From assembly GCA_013215165.1 (NCBI GenBank), contig JABSRG010000004.1, positions 1 to 64,000 on the forward strand: a DNA stretch of 64,000 bases, written 5' to 3'. The stretch is from Opitutales bacterium (GTDB lineage: Bacteria > Verrucomicrobiota > Verrucomicrobiia > Opitutales > JABSRG01). The stretch's first letter is position 1; each line of letters begins with the position of its first letter. Position numbers and translations under genes: made by a program. The notes under the pieces were generated by a model. The model made no database searches and was not told where the DNA came from. It saw nothing but the letters and a program-made list of their open reading frames with translations. Positions 7,160 to 15,990 of this stretch are shown here, one piece after another.

Positions 7160-8208
7160 TCTTCCATTTCGAACTCCCTCAGCCTAAACGAGTAGGCGGC
7201 CTCGAACAGGCTGTATACGACATCGTATCGGCACTGAATGACTTTACACATCAGACACACGCACGCGTAGGCGAATATACTCCAAATAGTCTGCGCGGCG
7301 TGCAAGCCGTGCACTTCCACGGCATCTGGGACATGGCCCATATGAGTGTAGCAAAACGATGCAGAGAACTAAACATACCCTACATCGTCAGCCCTCATGG
7401 TATGTTGGAGCCGTGGCCACTGAGACATAAGCCCTTGAGAAAATGGGTCCACAGAGCACTGTTTACCAATCGCTATCTACGCGGGGCTCAATTTATTCTG
7501 GCAACCAGTGACATGGAAGCCGAACAGCTCAAGCGCTTATTTCCGGACCAGACCATTCACAATCTACCCTTGGGGATTGATAAGGTCCCGCCTATCGAAC
7601 ACCCAGAAGCACGGCGAAACACTGGAGTTAAGCCAGATCGTTTCCTCATTTTGTTCCTCTCCAGGATCGATGCTAAAAAAAACTTGGATGGTTTGCTCCA
7701 CGCGCTGCTTAGGCTGGATACATCGACCGCCAAGAAAATCTCACTCGCGGTCATCGGCAAGGGCGAAGGGCGCTACTATCAAGAATGCATTAATCTTGGT
7801 AAACAATGCCGTGAGCGCGGCATCGAAATACAGTGGCTCGGCCCAATGTGGGGTAATGAGAAATGGTACTGGCTTTCTGGCTCAGACCTATGTGCTCTCC
7901 CATCGCTCTCGGAAAACTTTGGCTATGTATACCTCGAAAGTCTAGCTGTAGGCACCCCTATTCTTTGTACGCCGCACACACCCTGGGGGAGGATCAATGA
8001 CCCAGAGAGTAGGGTTGTGTGTCAGACCGATGTAGATGCTATTGTAACAGGGCTCAAAAGCGGAATTGAGCGTTTTTCTCAATTCAAGAATCGCTCAAAA
8101 GTCCGAGAGAACACTCATCGGGAATACCATTGGGAAGCTCTGGCTCGACGCTATGCTCCGCTCTATCCATCGCCCCCTGAGGACACCTTCACACATGCCC
8201 CGTTTTGA
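7156..8208 (+). CDS. GT4 family glycosyltransferase
   Basis: A 350-residue GT-B fold transferase. The N-terminal half has VHFHGIWDMAH and YIVSPHGMLEPW, typical of GT4 enzymes in exopolysaccharide loci. The C-terminal half binds the sugar nucleotide: ILFLSRIDAKKNLDGLL, the donor-site loop, and SENFGYVYLESLA, the E-x7-E motif. It likely transfers a sugar to a lipid-linked or polysaccharide acceptor at the cytoplasmic side of the membrane. The neighbours on both sides are decayed polysaccharide genes, so its pathway may no longer be complete. Confidence 0.85.
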   Translation: MIFHFELPQPKRVGGLEQAVYDIVSALNDFTHQTHARVGEYTPNSLRGVQAVHFHGIWDMAHMSVAKRCRELNIPYIVSPHGMLEPWPLRHKPLRKWVHRALFTNRYLRGAQFILATSDMEAEQLKRLFPDQTIHNLPLGIDKVPPIEHPEARRNTGVKPDRFLILFLSRIDAKKNLDGLLHALLRLDTSTAKKISLAVIGKGEGRYYQECINLGKQCRERGIEIQWLGPMWGNEKWYWLSGSDLCALPSLSENFGYVYLESLAVGTPILCTPHTPWGRINDPESRVVCQTDVDAIVTGLKSGIERFSQFKNRSKVRENTHREYHWEALARRYAPLYPSPPEDTFTHAPF

Positions 8209-8408
8209 CCCCATCGCTCATCGCTCCCTCAAGAACGATACAGACTCTATCTATATTCATGCGGAGAGCTGCTTGGGGCTGCGCCAAAACATTGCTGCGC
8301 CCTGTTCCACAGTTTTGTTATAATGTGCGCAATCAGATGCTTTGTCCCTTTGGAGCCCAGACCGGAAGGGCAGTGCGCATTTATCCTTCAGCGGATCTCA
8401 GAGAGTAA
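8205..8408 (+). pseudogene. truncated WcaF-like acetyltransferase
   Basis: A frame starting TTG at 8205 (overlapping the GT4 stop) reads RAAWGCAKTLLRPVPQFCYN and then CPFGAQTGRAVRIYPSADLR before a stop at 8408. This matches the opening of WcaF-type left-handed beta-helix acetyltransferases, which modify exopolysaccharides (Leu-Phe-Gly-Ala-x-Ile-Gly-x-Gly pattern). The hexapeptide-repeat body that should follow is absent, and the frame ends inside the 3' end of lipB. It is a front-end remnant, best explained by a deletion that joined the old locus to lipB. Confidence 0.5.
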
Positions 8409-9068
8409 AGACTCGAAGCCTTCGCTTAAAATTTGCTTCACGCGCACAGGATCCGGTGATTCGCCATCCATCTCAACCGCCATAGAAGTGACGGTGCCAT
8501 CCGTGATACCGCAGGGGACGATGCCCTCAAAGTGGTGTAGATTAGGATCAAGGTTTAGAGAGAATCCGTGGTAAGTTATCCATTTACTCGATGCTAGCCC
8601 AATCGCAGCGATCTTCCGTTCCCCGAGCCAAATGCCCGTTTTTCCAGGTCGCCGCGTACCGGCCAGTCCGTAATGAGCTATTGAGCGAATGACGTAATCT
8701 TCGACCCCTCGCAAAACCCGGTGGAGATCTCGGGATTGCTGAACGTCGGCGATCACGTATCCCACGATCTGACCTGGGCCATGGTACGTCACATCTCCAC
8801 CACGATTGGACTTCACCAAATCCACTGCTTCCTGGGCGCGCCGAGTCTGATCCCAAAGCACATGACGCTCGGCTCCCGTACGTGCGCCGATCGTAAATAC
8901 CGCTGGATGCTCTAAAAGCGCTAAGGTATCTTCACGCTCCCCCGCCTTACGCTGTGCGACGTAGTGTTTCTGGCGCTCCAGGGCTTCCTCATAATCGATC
9001 ACGCCCCAGTCCTCAACGAGACTAGACTCAGTCCGAGCAAGCGTAATCACTGGAGAGGTATCACTCAT
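8388..9068 (-). CDS. lipB: lipoyl(octanoyl) transferase
   Basis: A 226-residue LipB that moves octanoyl groups from acyl carrier protein to lipoyl domains, the first step of endogenous lipoate synthesis. LALLEHPAVFTIGARTG, SNRGGDVTYHGPGQ, KTGIWLGERKIAAIG (catalytic Lys region) and FEGIVPCGI (catalytic Cys) are the conserved blocks. The ATG at 9068 is used; a TTG at 9080 would place the start in a terminator T-tract. lipA is not nearby. The start codon lies only ten bases beyond the ilvC terminator, so expression may rely on read-through or a promoter buried in the hairpin. Confidence 0.93.
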   Translation of the reverse strand: MSDTSPVITLARTESSLVEDWGVIDYEEALERQKHYVAQRKAGEREDTLALLEHPAVFTIGARTGAERHVLWDQTRRAQEAVDLVKSNRGGDVTYHGPGQIVGYVIADVQQSRDLHRVLRGVEDYVIRSIAHYGLAGTRRPGKTGIWLGERKIAAIGLASSKWITYHGFSLNLDPNLHHFEGIVPCGITDGTVTSMAVEMDGESPDPVRVKQILSEGFESLLSEIR

Positions 9069-9078
9069 TTCAAGGCAC

Positions 9079-9109
9079 AAAAAAGTGCGATCCCCGCAGA
9101 GATCGCACT
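9079..9109 (-). terminator. rho-independent terminator after ilvC
   Basis: Minus strand: stem AGTGCGATC / GATCGCACT (9 bp) with an 8-base loop, followed directly by six T residues. It sits 22 bases after the ilvC stop codon. The T-tract ends ten bases before the lipB start codon on the same strand. Confidence 0.85.
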
Positions 9110-9131
9110 GAATTAAATCGTTACTCCGCGC

Positions 9132-10160
9132 TTAGTTATAAGCGGCCTGAACACCCTTGATGTTCTTCTTTGCAACCCAAGGCATGAGACTGCGCAGGTG
9201 AGATCCTGTCTCTTCGATCTGATGTTTTTCACCTTCTTCAAGCAGGCGATTGTAATTGGGCAATCCGGCTTTGTATTCCTTAACCCAATTTTCAGTGAAC
9301 TTGCCTGACTGGATGTCTTTGAGCACGGCGCGCATGTTTTCTTTCACATCTTCTGTGATGACACGCGGGCCACTTATGATGTCACCATATTTAGCAGTCT
9401 CAGAGATGGAGAAACGCATTCCAGAAACGCCCGACTCGACCATGAGGTCGACGATAAGCTTGAGCTCATGGAGACATTCGAAATAAGCCATTTCTGGTTG
9501 GTAGCCAGCCTCGACGAGCACTTCAAAACCAGCCGTAACGAGCGCGGAAGCGCCACCACAGAGAACAGCTTGCTCGCCGAATAGATCGGTTTCGGTCTCT
9601 TCCTTGAAATTCGTCTTGATCACGCCTGCACGCGCGCCCCCGATGCCGCCAGCCCATGCCAGTGCGATTGCCTTGGCGTCACCCGTTGCATCGTTATGGA
9701 TGGCAATGAGTGATGGAACGCCCTTGCCTTCGACATACTGAGAACGCACCACGTGGCCCGGACCTTTAGGTGCAACCATGATCACATTTACATCGCTACT
9801 TGGCTTGATGAGGCCGTAATGAATCGCGAGTCCGTGTGTAAAAATGAGGGTCTTGCCAGCAGTGAGGTTGGCCTCCACATCTTGCTCGTAGACATCTGCC
9901 TGACGCATATCGGGGACAGCGATCATGATGACATCAGCAGCTTTGACGGCATCGGCTGTATGCATGACCACGAAACCCTGCTCCTCAGCCACAGTGCGGG
10001 ACTTACTCCCGGAGTAAAGGCCGATGATTACGTCGTAACCGGAATCCTTGAGATTGCGCGCATGCGCATGGCCCTGAGAGCCATAACCAATGACAGCAAG
10101 CTTCTTTCCTTCGAAAGCGCTCATGTCTACGTCTTTTTCAGTATATACAGTAGCAGGCAT
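9132..10160 (-). CDS. ilvC: ketol-acid reductoisomerase (NADP+)
   Basis: A 342-residue class I enzyme that rearranges and reduces acetolactate or acetohydroxybutyrate in valine and isoleucine synthesis. The N-terminal Rossmann domain has LAVIGYGSQGHAHARNLKDS, the NADPH-binding glycine motif; the C-terminal knotted domain supplies Mg2+ ligands around ETETDLFGEQAVLCGG. The length is typical of class I. It lies 49 bases after ilvN in the same orientation and ends in a strong terminator. Confidence 0.96.
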   Translation of the reverse strand: MPATVYTEKDVDMSAFEGKKLAVIGYGSQGHAHARNLKDSGYDVIIGLYSGSKSRTVAEEQGFVVMHTADAVKAADVIMIAVPDMRQADVYEQDVEANLTAGKTLIFTHGLAIHYGLIKPSSDVNVIMVAPKGPGHVVRSQYVEGKGVPSLIAIHNDATGDAKAIALAWAGGIGGARAGVIKTNFKEETETDLFGEQAVLCGGASALVTAGFEVLVEAGYQPEMAYFECLHELKLIVDLMVESGVSGMRFSISETAKYGDIISGPRVITEDVKENMRAVLKDIQSGKFTENWVKEYKAGLPNYNRLLEEGEKHQIEETGSHLRSLMPWVAKKNIKGVQAAYN

Positions 10161-10209
10161 TCTTATGCTTGTTTGGGTTTTATAATAGAAAGAAATTGTT
10201 TATTCGAGC

Positions 10210-10683
10210 TCAGCGGCCACGGCTGAGTGCGACATTTCCAGTGCGGGCCATCTCTTCGATACCAAATGGAATTACCATGTCCAAAAATGCACGGATCTTG
10301 TTAGCATTCCCAGTGACTTCGGAAATCACCGTGTCTGGGGCCACATCGATGATTTTGGCGCGGAAAATATCGCAGATCTGAACAAATTCAGCGCGTTTCT
10401 CGGAGCCGCAGTTTACCTTGAGCATAATCAGCTCGCGAGCAACGGACTCATCGCCACGAAAATGTTTTACTTCGATAACATTTACCAAGCGTTCGAGCTG
10501 CTTGAGCGCTTGGTCGAGCTCTTGCTCGTCGCCGATGATCGTAGCAGTGATACGCGATAAGCCGTCTTTTGTCGGACCCACGTTCAGCGTTTCGATATTG
10601 AATCCACGGCCGCTGAACATGCCGGCTATCCTAGCCAGCACGCCAAACCGGTTTTCGACTAAGACTGATATCGTGTAGCGCAT
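10210..10683 (-). CDS. ilvN: acetolactate synthase small (regulatory) subunit
   Basis: A 157-residue subunit with an N-terminal ACT domain (RYTISVLVENRFGVLARIAG, then GRGFNIETLNVGPT) that binds valine and controls acetohydroxyacid synthase. The C-terminal domain contacts the catalytic subunit. The large subunit (ilvB) is not in the window, so ilvN and ilvC form a two-gene group here. A tRNA-Val gene lies 30 bases upstream in the same orientation. The symbol ilvH would be equally acceptable. Confidence 0.93.
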   Translation of the reverse strand: MRYTISVLVENRFGVLARIAGMFSGRGFNIETLNVGPTKDGLSRITATIIGDEQELDQALKQLERLVNVIEVKHFRGDESVARELIMLKVNCGSEKRAEFVQICDIFRAKIIDVAPDTVISEVTGNANKIRAFLDMVIPFGIEEMARTGNVALSRGR

Positions 10684-10716
10684 CGGGCAGGCTTTTCCTA
10701 AATCCGTTTAAAATGG

Positions 10717-10790
10717 TGGGTGCTACAGGATTCGAACCTGTGACCTCCTGGGTGTAAACCAGGCGCTCTAACCAACTGAGCTAAGCACCC
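10717..10790 (-). tRNA. tRNA-Val (UAC anticodon)
   Basis: Cloverleaf on the minus strand: acceptor GGGTGCT / AGCACCC, D-arm TAGCTCAGTTGGTTAGAGC, anticodon stem CCTGG/CCAGG with loop TTTACAC (anticodon TAC), and T-loop GGTTCGAATCC. The 3' CCA is encoded (10716-10714). It lies just before ilvN on the same strand. Confidence 0.96.
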
Positions 10791-11093
10791 CTGGGATCAG
10801 GGAAAGCCTTCGAAGATGATCGGTGCACCTTTCAGATCAAGAATATATTTTGAAAAACGAGTAACCGGGCAGTTACGAGATCAACGCGGAACTGATCGAA
10901 ACTTAGATAACGAGACCAATCTGGTCGCGATATATCTGTCATCTGACTCAGGTTTTGATTCGCTACTCGGCAATCGCTCCCGCGATCACGCTACAAGAAC
11001 TGAATGCGTCCCGTATTTTTGATCACATTATAGCCGCTTTTTCCCGACGATAAATATTGCCATGCCGCGTTATTACACCCTGATGCGTGGGGC
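10791..11093. other. intergenic region, no gene seen
   Basis: About 300 bases between divergent units (tRNA-Val/ilvNC leftward, acylase rightward). AT-rich runs near 10843-10860 could hold a leftward promoter for the tRNA. No ORF, hairpin with T-tract or known RNA motif was recognised. Confidence 0.5.
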
Positions 11094-13535
11094 ATGAAAT
11101 TGAGGCGCCCTTTCGCTGTCATCTTCGGAATTTTTATCGTATTTACTATCCTTTTAGTCGCTGGAGGGCTCTGGGTTCGTGGCACGCTACGCGGATCACT
11201 CGCTCAGTTAGAAGGAGAAAGCGTTTTGCCTGGTTTACGAGGTCGTGTGTTAATCCAACGCGATGCACTGGGTATTCCCACAATTTCAGCATTCAACAAA
11301 CTAGATCAGGCTCGCGCGATCGGGTTTTTACATGGGCAAGAGCGGTTTTTCCAAATGGATCTACTTCGGCGCGTCGCAGCAGGTGAACTGGCCGAAATCA
11401 TTCCGGCAGCGCTCGAAGTCGATAAGGAGCACCGCATTCATCAGTTCCGCAGACGTGCACTCATCAGTTTCGAACAACTCGATACTGTAGAAATCCTCAT
11501 CCTAGAGGCCTATGCCGAAGGCGTGAACGCTGGGGTCGACCAGTTGAATGCTAAACCCTTTGAGTATTTCCTGCTCGGTGGAGAGCCGACTCCTTGGACA
11601 CCAGTTGACAGCCTGCTCGTCGCACAAGCCATGACGCTGGACCTCATGGATTCCAAGGTAATTGCAGATCGCTATCGTGGACTCCTGCACCGTCATCTCA
11701 GTCCGGAAGTTTTTGATTTTTTCTATCACAACGGTTCCCGATGGGAGGCCACACAGGATGGTTCGAATAAACCCATATTAGCCATTCCTAGTGCGACGGA
11801 ATTCGAGTCCATCACAAAGGATTGGCCAGCAGCCCCAGCCTCTCCTATGTGGGCTCGTCAACCGTCGAAGGAGGCTTCTCGATATTTTCCTGAAACTGGC
11901 CCTAACAACGGAAGTAACAGTTGGGCTATTGCGGGACATCGTAACGGCAATGGAGACGCTGCCTGGGTCGCTAACGACATGCACCTAAGCATCCGCATTC
12001 CACATATTTGGTATCGAGCAGCATTTCAGACTCAATCGGATAGCGGCGAAGCAATTTTGGTCGCCGGAGCCACCCTACCCGGAACGCCTTCGGTGATCGT
12101 TGGAAGCAATGGCTCCGTCGCCTGGGGCTTAACAAATAGCAATGCTGATACCGGCGATGCAGTTATTATCGAGATCGATCCCGCAAACCCGAACAACTAT
12201 CTCACTGCACAGGGCTCCATGCCGTTTACACAGGAAACCGAACAGATACAGATCGGTGCGGATTCCCTCGAAGCACTTAACTTCCGTAGCACGATCTTTG
12301 GACCGATTGTGGGCGAGGATGATTTGGAAAGACCCATTGCGGCACAGTGGACCGCTCATTTTGAGAACGCCGTAAACTTTCAGATCGATTCACTGGCTCA
12401 AGCAAGTTCTGTTGCCGAGGCCCTCCAAATTGCCCAAAGTGCAGGGACACCTTCACTCAATTTCATTGCGGGTGATCGGGCCGGAAATATCGGTTGGACA
12501 CTCATGGGCAGAGTCCCGGAGCGAAGGGGCAGTTATAATGGGTTTCTTCCGATTCTCTCCAGTGCACCGGATGCACTATGGGTGGGGCCAATAGACACGA
12601 GCTCATATCCGACCCTTGAAGACCCAGACCATGGGATTTTGATCACTGCAAACGCGCGCATCGTAGGAGGCGAGGCCCTGCAAACCGTCGGAGACGGTGG
12701 CTATGCAATGCCAGCTCGGCAATTTCAGATCCATGACCGGTTGCATCGTTCAGAGTCAATCGGGATAGATGAAAATGCGGCTGCAATTATGGACTCGCGA
12801 GTGTTTGCGATGAATCCCTGGAGAGACATTTTGGTCGAATTCCTAGAGCAGATGCCGGACATATCTCCGAACGAGGCAACAATTCTAGACATAGCCAAAA
12901 AGTGGGACGGCTCAGCAGACGCCTCCTCTGCCGCTTATCGAGTGATTCGAGAATTTCGGGGCGGCATTATGGATCGGATGCACAACCGCATCTTGGGCAC
13001 CATACTCGAAAAAGACTCCAGCCTTTCTGGCCTGCGTGGATTCAACGATGCCCGCATCCCCATCGAAGAAGCCTATCTTTTGGTCGCCGAAGAGAAACCT
13101 GCATACTTAACAGACCCCTATTTTGGAGATTGGGAGTCGGAGTTCCAATATGTTCTGGACAGTGTGATCACCCACGCGACAAGTAACGGCGAGTCGCTGG
13201 AAGGCTATACCTGGGGAAAAGCCAATGTCTTCCATATGCAACATCCTATCTCTTCGGCAGTCCCGGCACTATCTCCATTTCTAGATTTCGAGCCTGTGAG
13301 CATCTCAAGCGACCGCTTCGCTCCGAATGCCTTATTTGGCAACCATGGACCATCCCAGCGTATGATTATTGAAGTAGGAAAAGAGTCAGAAGCACGGTTC
13401 ACCATGCCGGGGGGACAATCAGGCCACCCCCTCTCTCCTTTCTACCGATCAGGACATGTCCAATGGCTTCAAGGAGTGGACAGTCCACTTTTGCCAGGAG
13501 AAGAGGTTTATCGACTCGTAATAAATCCAGAATAA
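11094..13535 (+). CDS. penicillin acylase family Ntn-hydrolase
   Basis: An 813-residue protein of the penicillin amidase family (N-terminal nucleophile hydrolases). Residues 8-28 form a hydrophobic signal or anchor. The alpha-chain region has LIQRDALGIPTISAF and FLHGQERFFQMDLLRR. The linker ends at NNGSNSW, where Ser274 (before Asn-Ser-Trp) would become the N-terminal nucleophile after self-cleavage; VANDMHLSIRIPHIWYRA follows. Relatives hydrolyse N-acyl-homoserine lactones, beta-lactam side chains or cyclic-lipopeptide amides. The substrate cannot be told from sequence. It is probably exported and stands alone upstream of the sigma factor. Confidence 0.88.
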   Translation: MKLRRPFAVIFGIFIVFTILLVAGGLWVRGTLRGSLAQLEGESVLPGLRGRVLIQRDALGIPTISAFNKLDQARAIGFLHGQERFFQMDLLRRVAAGELAEIIPAALEVDKEHRIHQFRRRALISFEQLDTVEILILEAYAEGVNAGVDQLNAKPFEYFLLGGEPTPWTPVDSLLVAQAMTLDLMDSKVIADRYRGLLHRHLSPEVFDFFYHNGSRWEATQDGSNKPILAIPSATEFESITKDWPAAPASPMWARQPSKEASRYFPETGPNNGSNSWAIAGHRNGNGDAAWVANDMHLSIRIPHIWYRAAFQTQSDSGEAILVAGATLPGTPSVIVGSNGSVAWGLTNSNADTGDAVIIEIDPANPNNYLTAQGSMPFTQETEQIQIGADSLEALNFRSTIFGPIVGEDDLERPIAAQWTAHFENAVNFQIDSLAQASSVAEALQIAQSAGTPSLNFIAGDRAGNIGWTLMGRVPERRGSYNGFLPILSSAPDALWVGPIDTSSYPTLEDPDHGILITANARIVGGEALQTVGDGGYAMPARQFQIHDRLHRSESIGIDENAAAIMDSRVFAMNPWRDILVEFLEQMPDISPNEATILDIAKKWDGSADASSAAYRVIREFRGGIMDRMHNRILGTILEKDSSLSGLRGFNDARIPIEEAYLLVAEEKPAYLTDPYFGDWESEFQYVLDSVITHATSNGESLEGYTWGKANVFHMQHPISSAVPALSPFLDFEPVSISSDRFAPNALFGNHGPSQRMIIEVGKESEARFTMPGGQSGHPLSPFYRSGHVQWLQGVDSPLLPGEEVYRLVINPE

Positions 13536-13698
13536 TCGTTCCTTATTTTTGGAACAATTTTGGGAGAATCGGGTTATCTTCCTCAAAACCCTAAGAGTGA
13601 AACCGATATTTTAAAATATTTTGCATCAGACTCTTTGACTTTGCTAAAAAACGTTATTTTTTCATCAAAGGTACACCAAACAACACCGATCTACTTCC

Positions 13699-14706
13699 AT
13701 GAGCACTCTCGATTACGACCAACAAGAAAACTCAGCAACCGAGCTTCCCTCCGAATCTCGTGTCCGTCGCTCTCGGGTCCTCGAGGATGCGGCCAAACCT
13801 TCTCTCGGTGAGCGTAATCCGCTTCAATTTTATCTCCAAGAGATTGGAAAGACCCCTCTCTTGAAGCCTGACGAAGAAGTTAATCTCGCAAACCGCATCA
13901 AGAAGGGCGACATGAAAGCCCGCAACCACATGATCCAGGCAAATCTGCGCTTGGTGGTAAAGATTGCTGGTGACTACAGCAATTTCGGACTCCCGCTCAA
14001 TGACCTCATCAGTGAGGGAAATCTGGGGCTGGTAAAAGCAGTAGAACGCTTCGACCCCGATAAAGGAGGTAAACTGAGCACTTATGCAGCATGGTGGATT
14101 AAGCAATCGATCAAGCGCGCACTCGCGAACCAGGGTAAAACTATCCGCTTGCCCGTGCACCTTGTCGACAAGATTGCCAAGATGCGCCGAATCATCACCG
14201 AGCTGACTGAGGAATTTGGACGCGAGCCTACCGATGAGGAAGTCGGTCGCGAGATGGGCCTACCAGTCCACAAAGTTTCTCACCTAAAGACCGTTTCCGT
14301 GCGTCCAGCATCACTCGACGCTCCTATCGGCAAAGAGGAAGATACGAGCTTTGGAGAAATAGTCGGCGACGAGAATGCTATTTCTCCTTTCGAAAACCTT
14401 CGTGCAAATTCGCTTTCAGAGGATGTGACCGAAATGCTTGACCGCCTGGAAACCCGCGAGTCAGCCATCATAAAAATGCGCTTCGGCCTAGAAGGCGATC
14501 GGCCACTCACACTCGAGGAAGTCGGCCAACATTTCGACATCACACGCGAACGCGTCCGCCAGCTACAAAACATTGCCATCAAAAAAATGCGCAATGCCAT
14601 GACGGAAAAAGAGCGCCAGCGCTCGGTCGATGAAGTTCGCGAAGAAAATATCAAACGCGGTAAGATGCGCGTCATTCGTGACTTTATTGCAGGTCAAGAA
14701 GACTAG
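13699..14706 (+). CDS. RNA polymerase sigma-70 factor, RpoD/SigA-like
   Basis: A 335-residue sigma factor with regions 1.2 (NPLQFYLQEIGKTPLLKPDE), 2 (LRLVVKIAGDY, STYAAWWIKQSIKRALAN), 3 and 4 (LTLEEVGQHFDITRERVRQL). Region 2.4 and 4.2 recognition residues look standard, so it should read normal -10/-35 promoters. The acidic region 1.1 and the long insert of proteobacterial RpoD are missing, so it could be the primary sigma factor of a lineage with a short form or a group 2 (RpoS-like) factor. It is followed by its own terminator. Confidence 0.9.
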   Translation: MSTLDYDQQENSATELPSESRVRRSRVLEDAAKPSLGERNPLQFYLQEIGKTPLLKPDEEVNLANRIKKGDMKARNHMIQANLRLVVKIAGDYSNFGLPLNDLISEGNLGLVKAVERFDPDKGGKLSTYAAWWIKQSIKRALANQGKTIRLPVHLVDKIAKMRRIITELTEEFGREPTDEEVGREMGLPVHKVSHLKTVSVRPASLDAPIGKEEDTSFGEIVGDENAISPFENLRANSLSEDVTEMLDRLETRESAIIKMRFGLEGDRPLTLEEVGQHFDITRERVRQLQNIAIKKMRNAMTEKERQRSVDEVREENIKRGKMRVIRDFIAGQED

Positions 14707-14738
14707 ATAAATCTACTTGCACAAACTTTTGGGCAGAG

Positions 14739-14771
14739 CCCGTGGCTGATTTATTTAGTCGCGGGTTTTTT
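14739..14771 (+). terminator. rho-independent terminator of the sigma factor gene
   Basis: CCCGTGGCT (14739-14747) pairs with AGTCGCGGG (14757-14765), allowing G-T pairs, followed by six T. It lies 32 bases after the stop codon. Confidence 0.8.
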
Positions 14772-14820
14772 CATGCAATCCCCATGAGTAACTGATGCAG
14801 TAAAGACCGCACGCTCATCT

Positions 14821-15402
14821 CTACTGGCGACGATACAGGCGCAGTTCCTCTTCTCCAACACGTTCTTCGAAAGCGACTCCTGGCAGCCATTTTTCGAGGA
14901 GCTCAAAATGCTCATCGAAGCACGCATCTAATTGAGCATCACTGCTGAAATAGGGTGGTCCTTCTTCAAGATCGGGATAATCGTTTTTGAAGAAAATGCC
15001 CAAAAATAATCCGCCTACTCTGATGGCTTTCGCAGCAGCCTCAGCATAAGCCTGACGCTGCGAGGGATTAATAGCGCAATAGAGCGTGTGCTCAACGAGG
15101 ACGTTGAATCCCCCCGTCCAAGCCGCACCAAGAAAATCAATTTGTTGGAAATCTAAATTTTGCGGATTTTCGTATTCTTGTGCGCGGCATAATGCTTCCG
15201 CTGAAATATCCACCGCGAGCACTGTCGCCCTCGGAGAACGGCAGGCAACGTAACGGGCATCATGGCCCAAACCGCATCCTGGCACCAGTATTTTGCCTGA
15301 AAACTCTAATCCGTTTTCCAGCGCTTCGACCAGAGGAGGCGCCACATGCCCCTTGTCCCATGGAGTATCATTTTGCAGATAACGTCGGTTCCAATCGGTC
15401 AT
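14821..15402 (-). CDS. SAM-dependent methyltransferase, thiopurine-methyltransferase-like
   Basis: A class I methyltransferase of 193 residues. WNRRYLQNDTPWDKG and KILVPGCGLGHDARYVA (the SAM-binding motif I, with Cys in place of the usual Gly-x-Gly start) are typical of the TPMT family; VLAVDISAEAL is motif II and the EHTLYCAI block is the family's post-motif segment. Such proteins methylate thiol, selenium or tellurium compounds or halides. ATG at 15402 is used; an in-frame GTG at 15414 touches the preceding terminator. Confidence 0.8.
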   Translation of the reverse strand: MTDWNRRYLQNDTPWDKGHVAPPLVEALENGLEFSGKILVPGCGLGHDARYVACRSPRATVLAVDISAEALCRAQEYENPQNLDFQQIDFLGAAWTGGFNVLVEHTLYCAINPSQRQAYAEAAAKAIRVGGLFLGIFFKNDYPDLEEGPPYFSSDAQLDACFDEHFELLEKWLPGVAFEERVGEEELRLYRRQ

Positions 15403-15414
15403 CGTAATGGGCAC

Positions 15415-15448
15415 AAAAAGACCCGCTTCATTAGTTAGAAGCGGGTCT
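15415..15448 (-). terminator. rho-independent terminator after the HU gene
   Basis: Minus strand: AGACCCGCTTC pairs perfectly with GAAGCGGGTCT (11 bp, 8-base loop), followed by five T. It lies 25 bases after the HU stop. Its T-tract abuts the possible GTG start of the methyltransferase at 15414. Confidence 0.88.
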
Positions 15449-15473
15449 CAGAAATCTTGGGGAATTAAGCGCC

Positions 15474-15749
15474 TTAAACGAGAGACTTCAGACCGGAGCC
15501 AGCCTTGAACTTAACAGCCTTAGAAGCCTTGATCTGGATCTTCTCGCCAGTTTGTGGGTTAACGCCAGAACGCGCTGCGCGCTCGACGACTTCAAAAGTA
15601 CCGAAACCAATCAGCTGAACACTGCCGTCCCTTGTGATTCCAGCCTTGATGCCATCAAGAACAGATTCAACTGCACGCTCGGCAGCGGCTTTGGATGCGT
15701 CATCACCCAGGAGAGATTGTACTTCGGTTACGAGATCACCTTTATTCAT
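15474..15749 (-). CDS. hup: HU-family DNA-binding protein
   Basis: A 91-residue histone-like protein, the standard HU length. It starts MNKGDLVTEVQSLL, has the GFGTFEVVERAARSGVNPQT arm that bends DNA in the minor groove, and ends KAVKFKAGSGLKSLV. The ATG at 15749 is chosen by family length; the frame is open further upstream. It is a nucleoid protein, presumably abundant, with a strong terminator. Confidence 0.94.
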   Translation of the reverse strand: MNKGDLVTEVQSLLGDDASKAAAERAVESVLDGIKAGITRDGSVQLIGFGTFEVVERAARSGVNPQTGEKIQIKASKAVKFKAGSGLKSLV

Positions 15750-15990
15750 AGAATAGATTTTGAGGTAGTTAGTTAATTCAATTGAGTTCGTTGCAACCAA
15801 TCGGCCGCAGATCGACGAGCGTCAACTGAATTTCGGGCTCCAATCCTACTTTTTATGGGCATTGAGGGATTTTTAACTGTTTTCGCCCGAAAAAGCTCTA
15901 ACGCGCCATCAACGGACTAATCGCTGCCAGGTTCGAAATTTTCCGATCCAAGCTTGTCCCCGATATCGGCTAACAGCATTTTCTTCTAAC

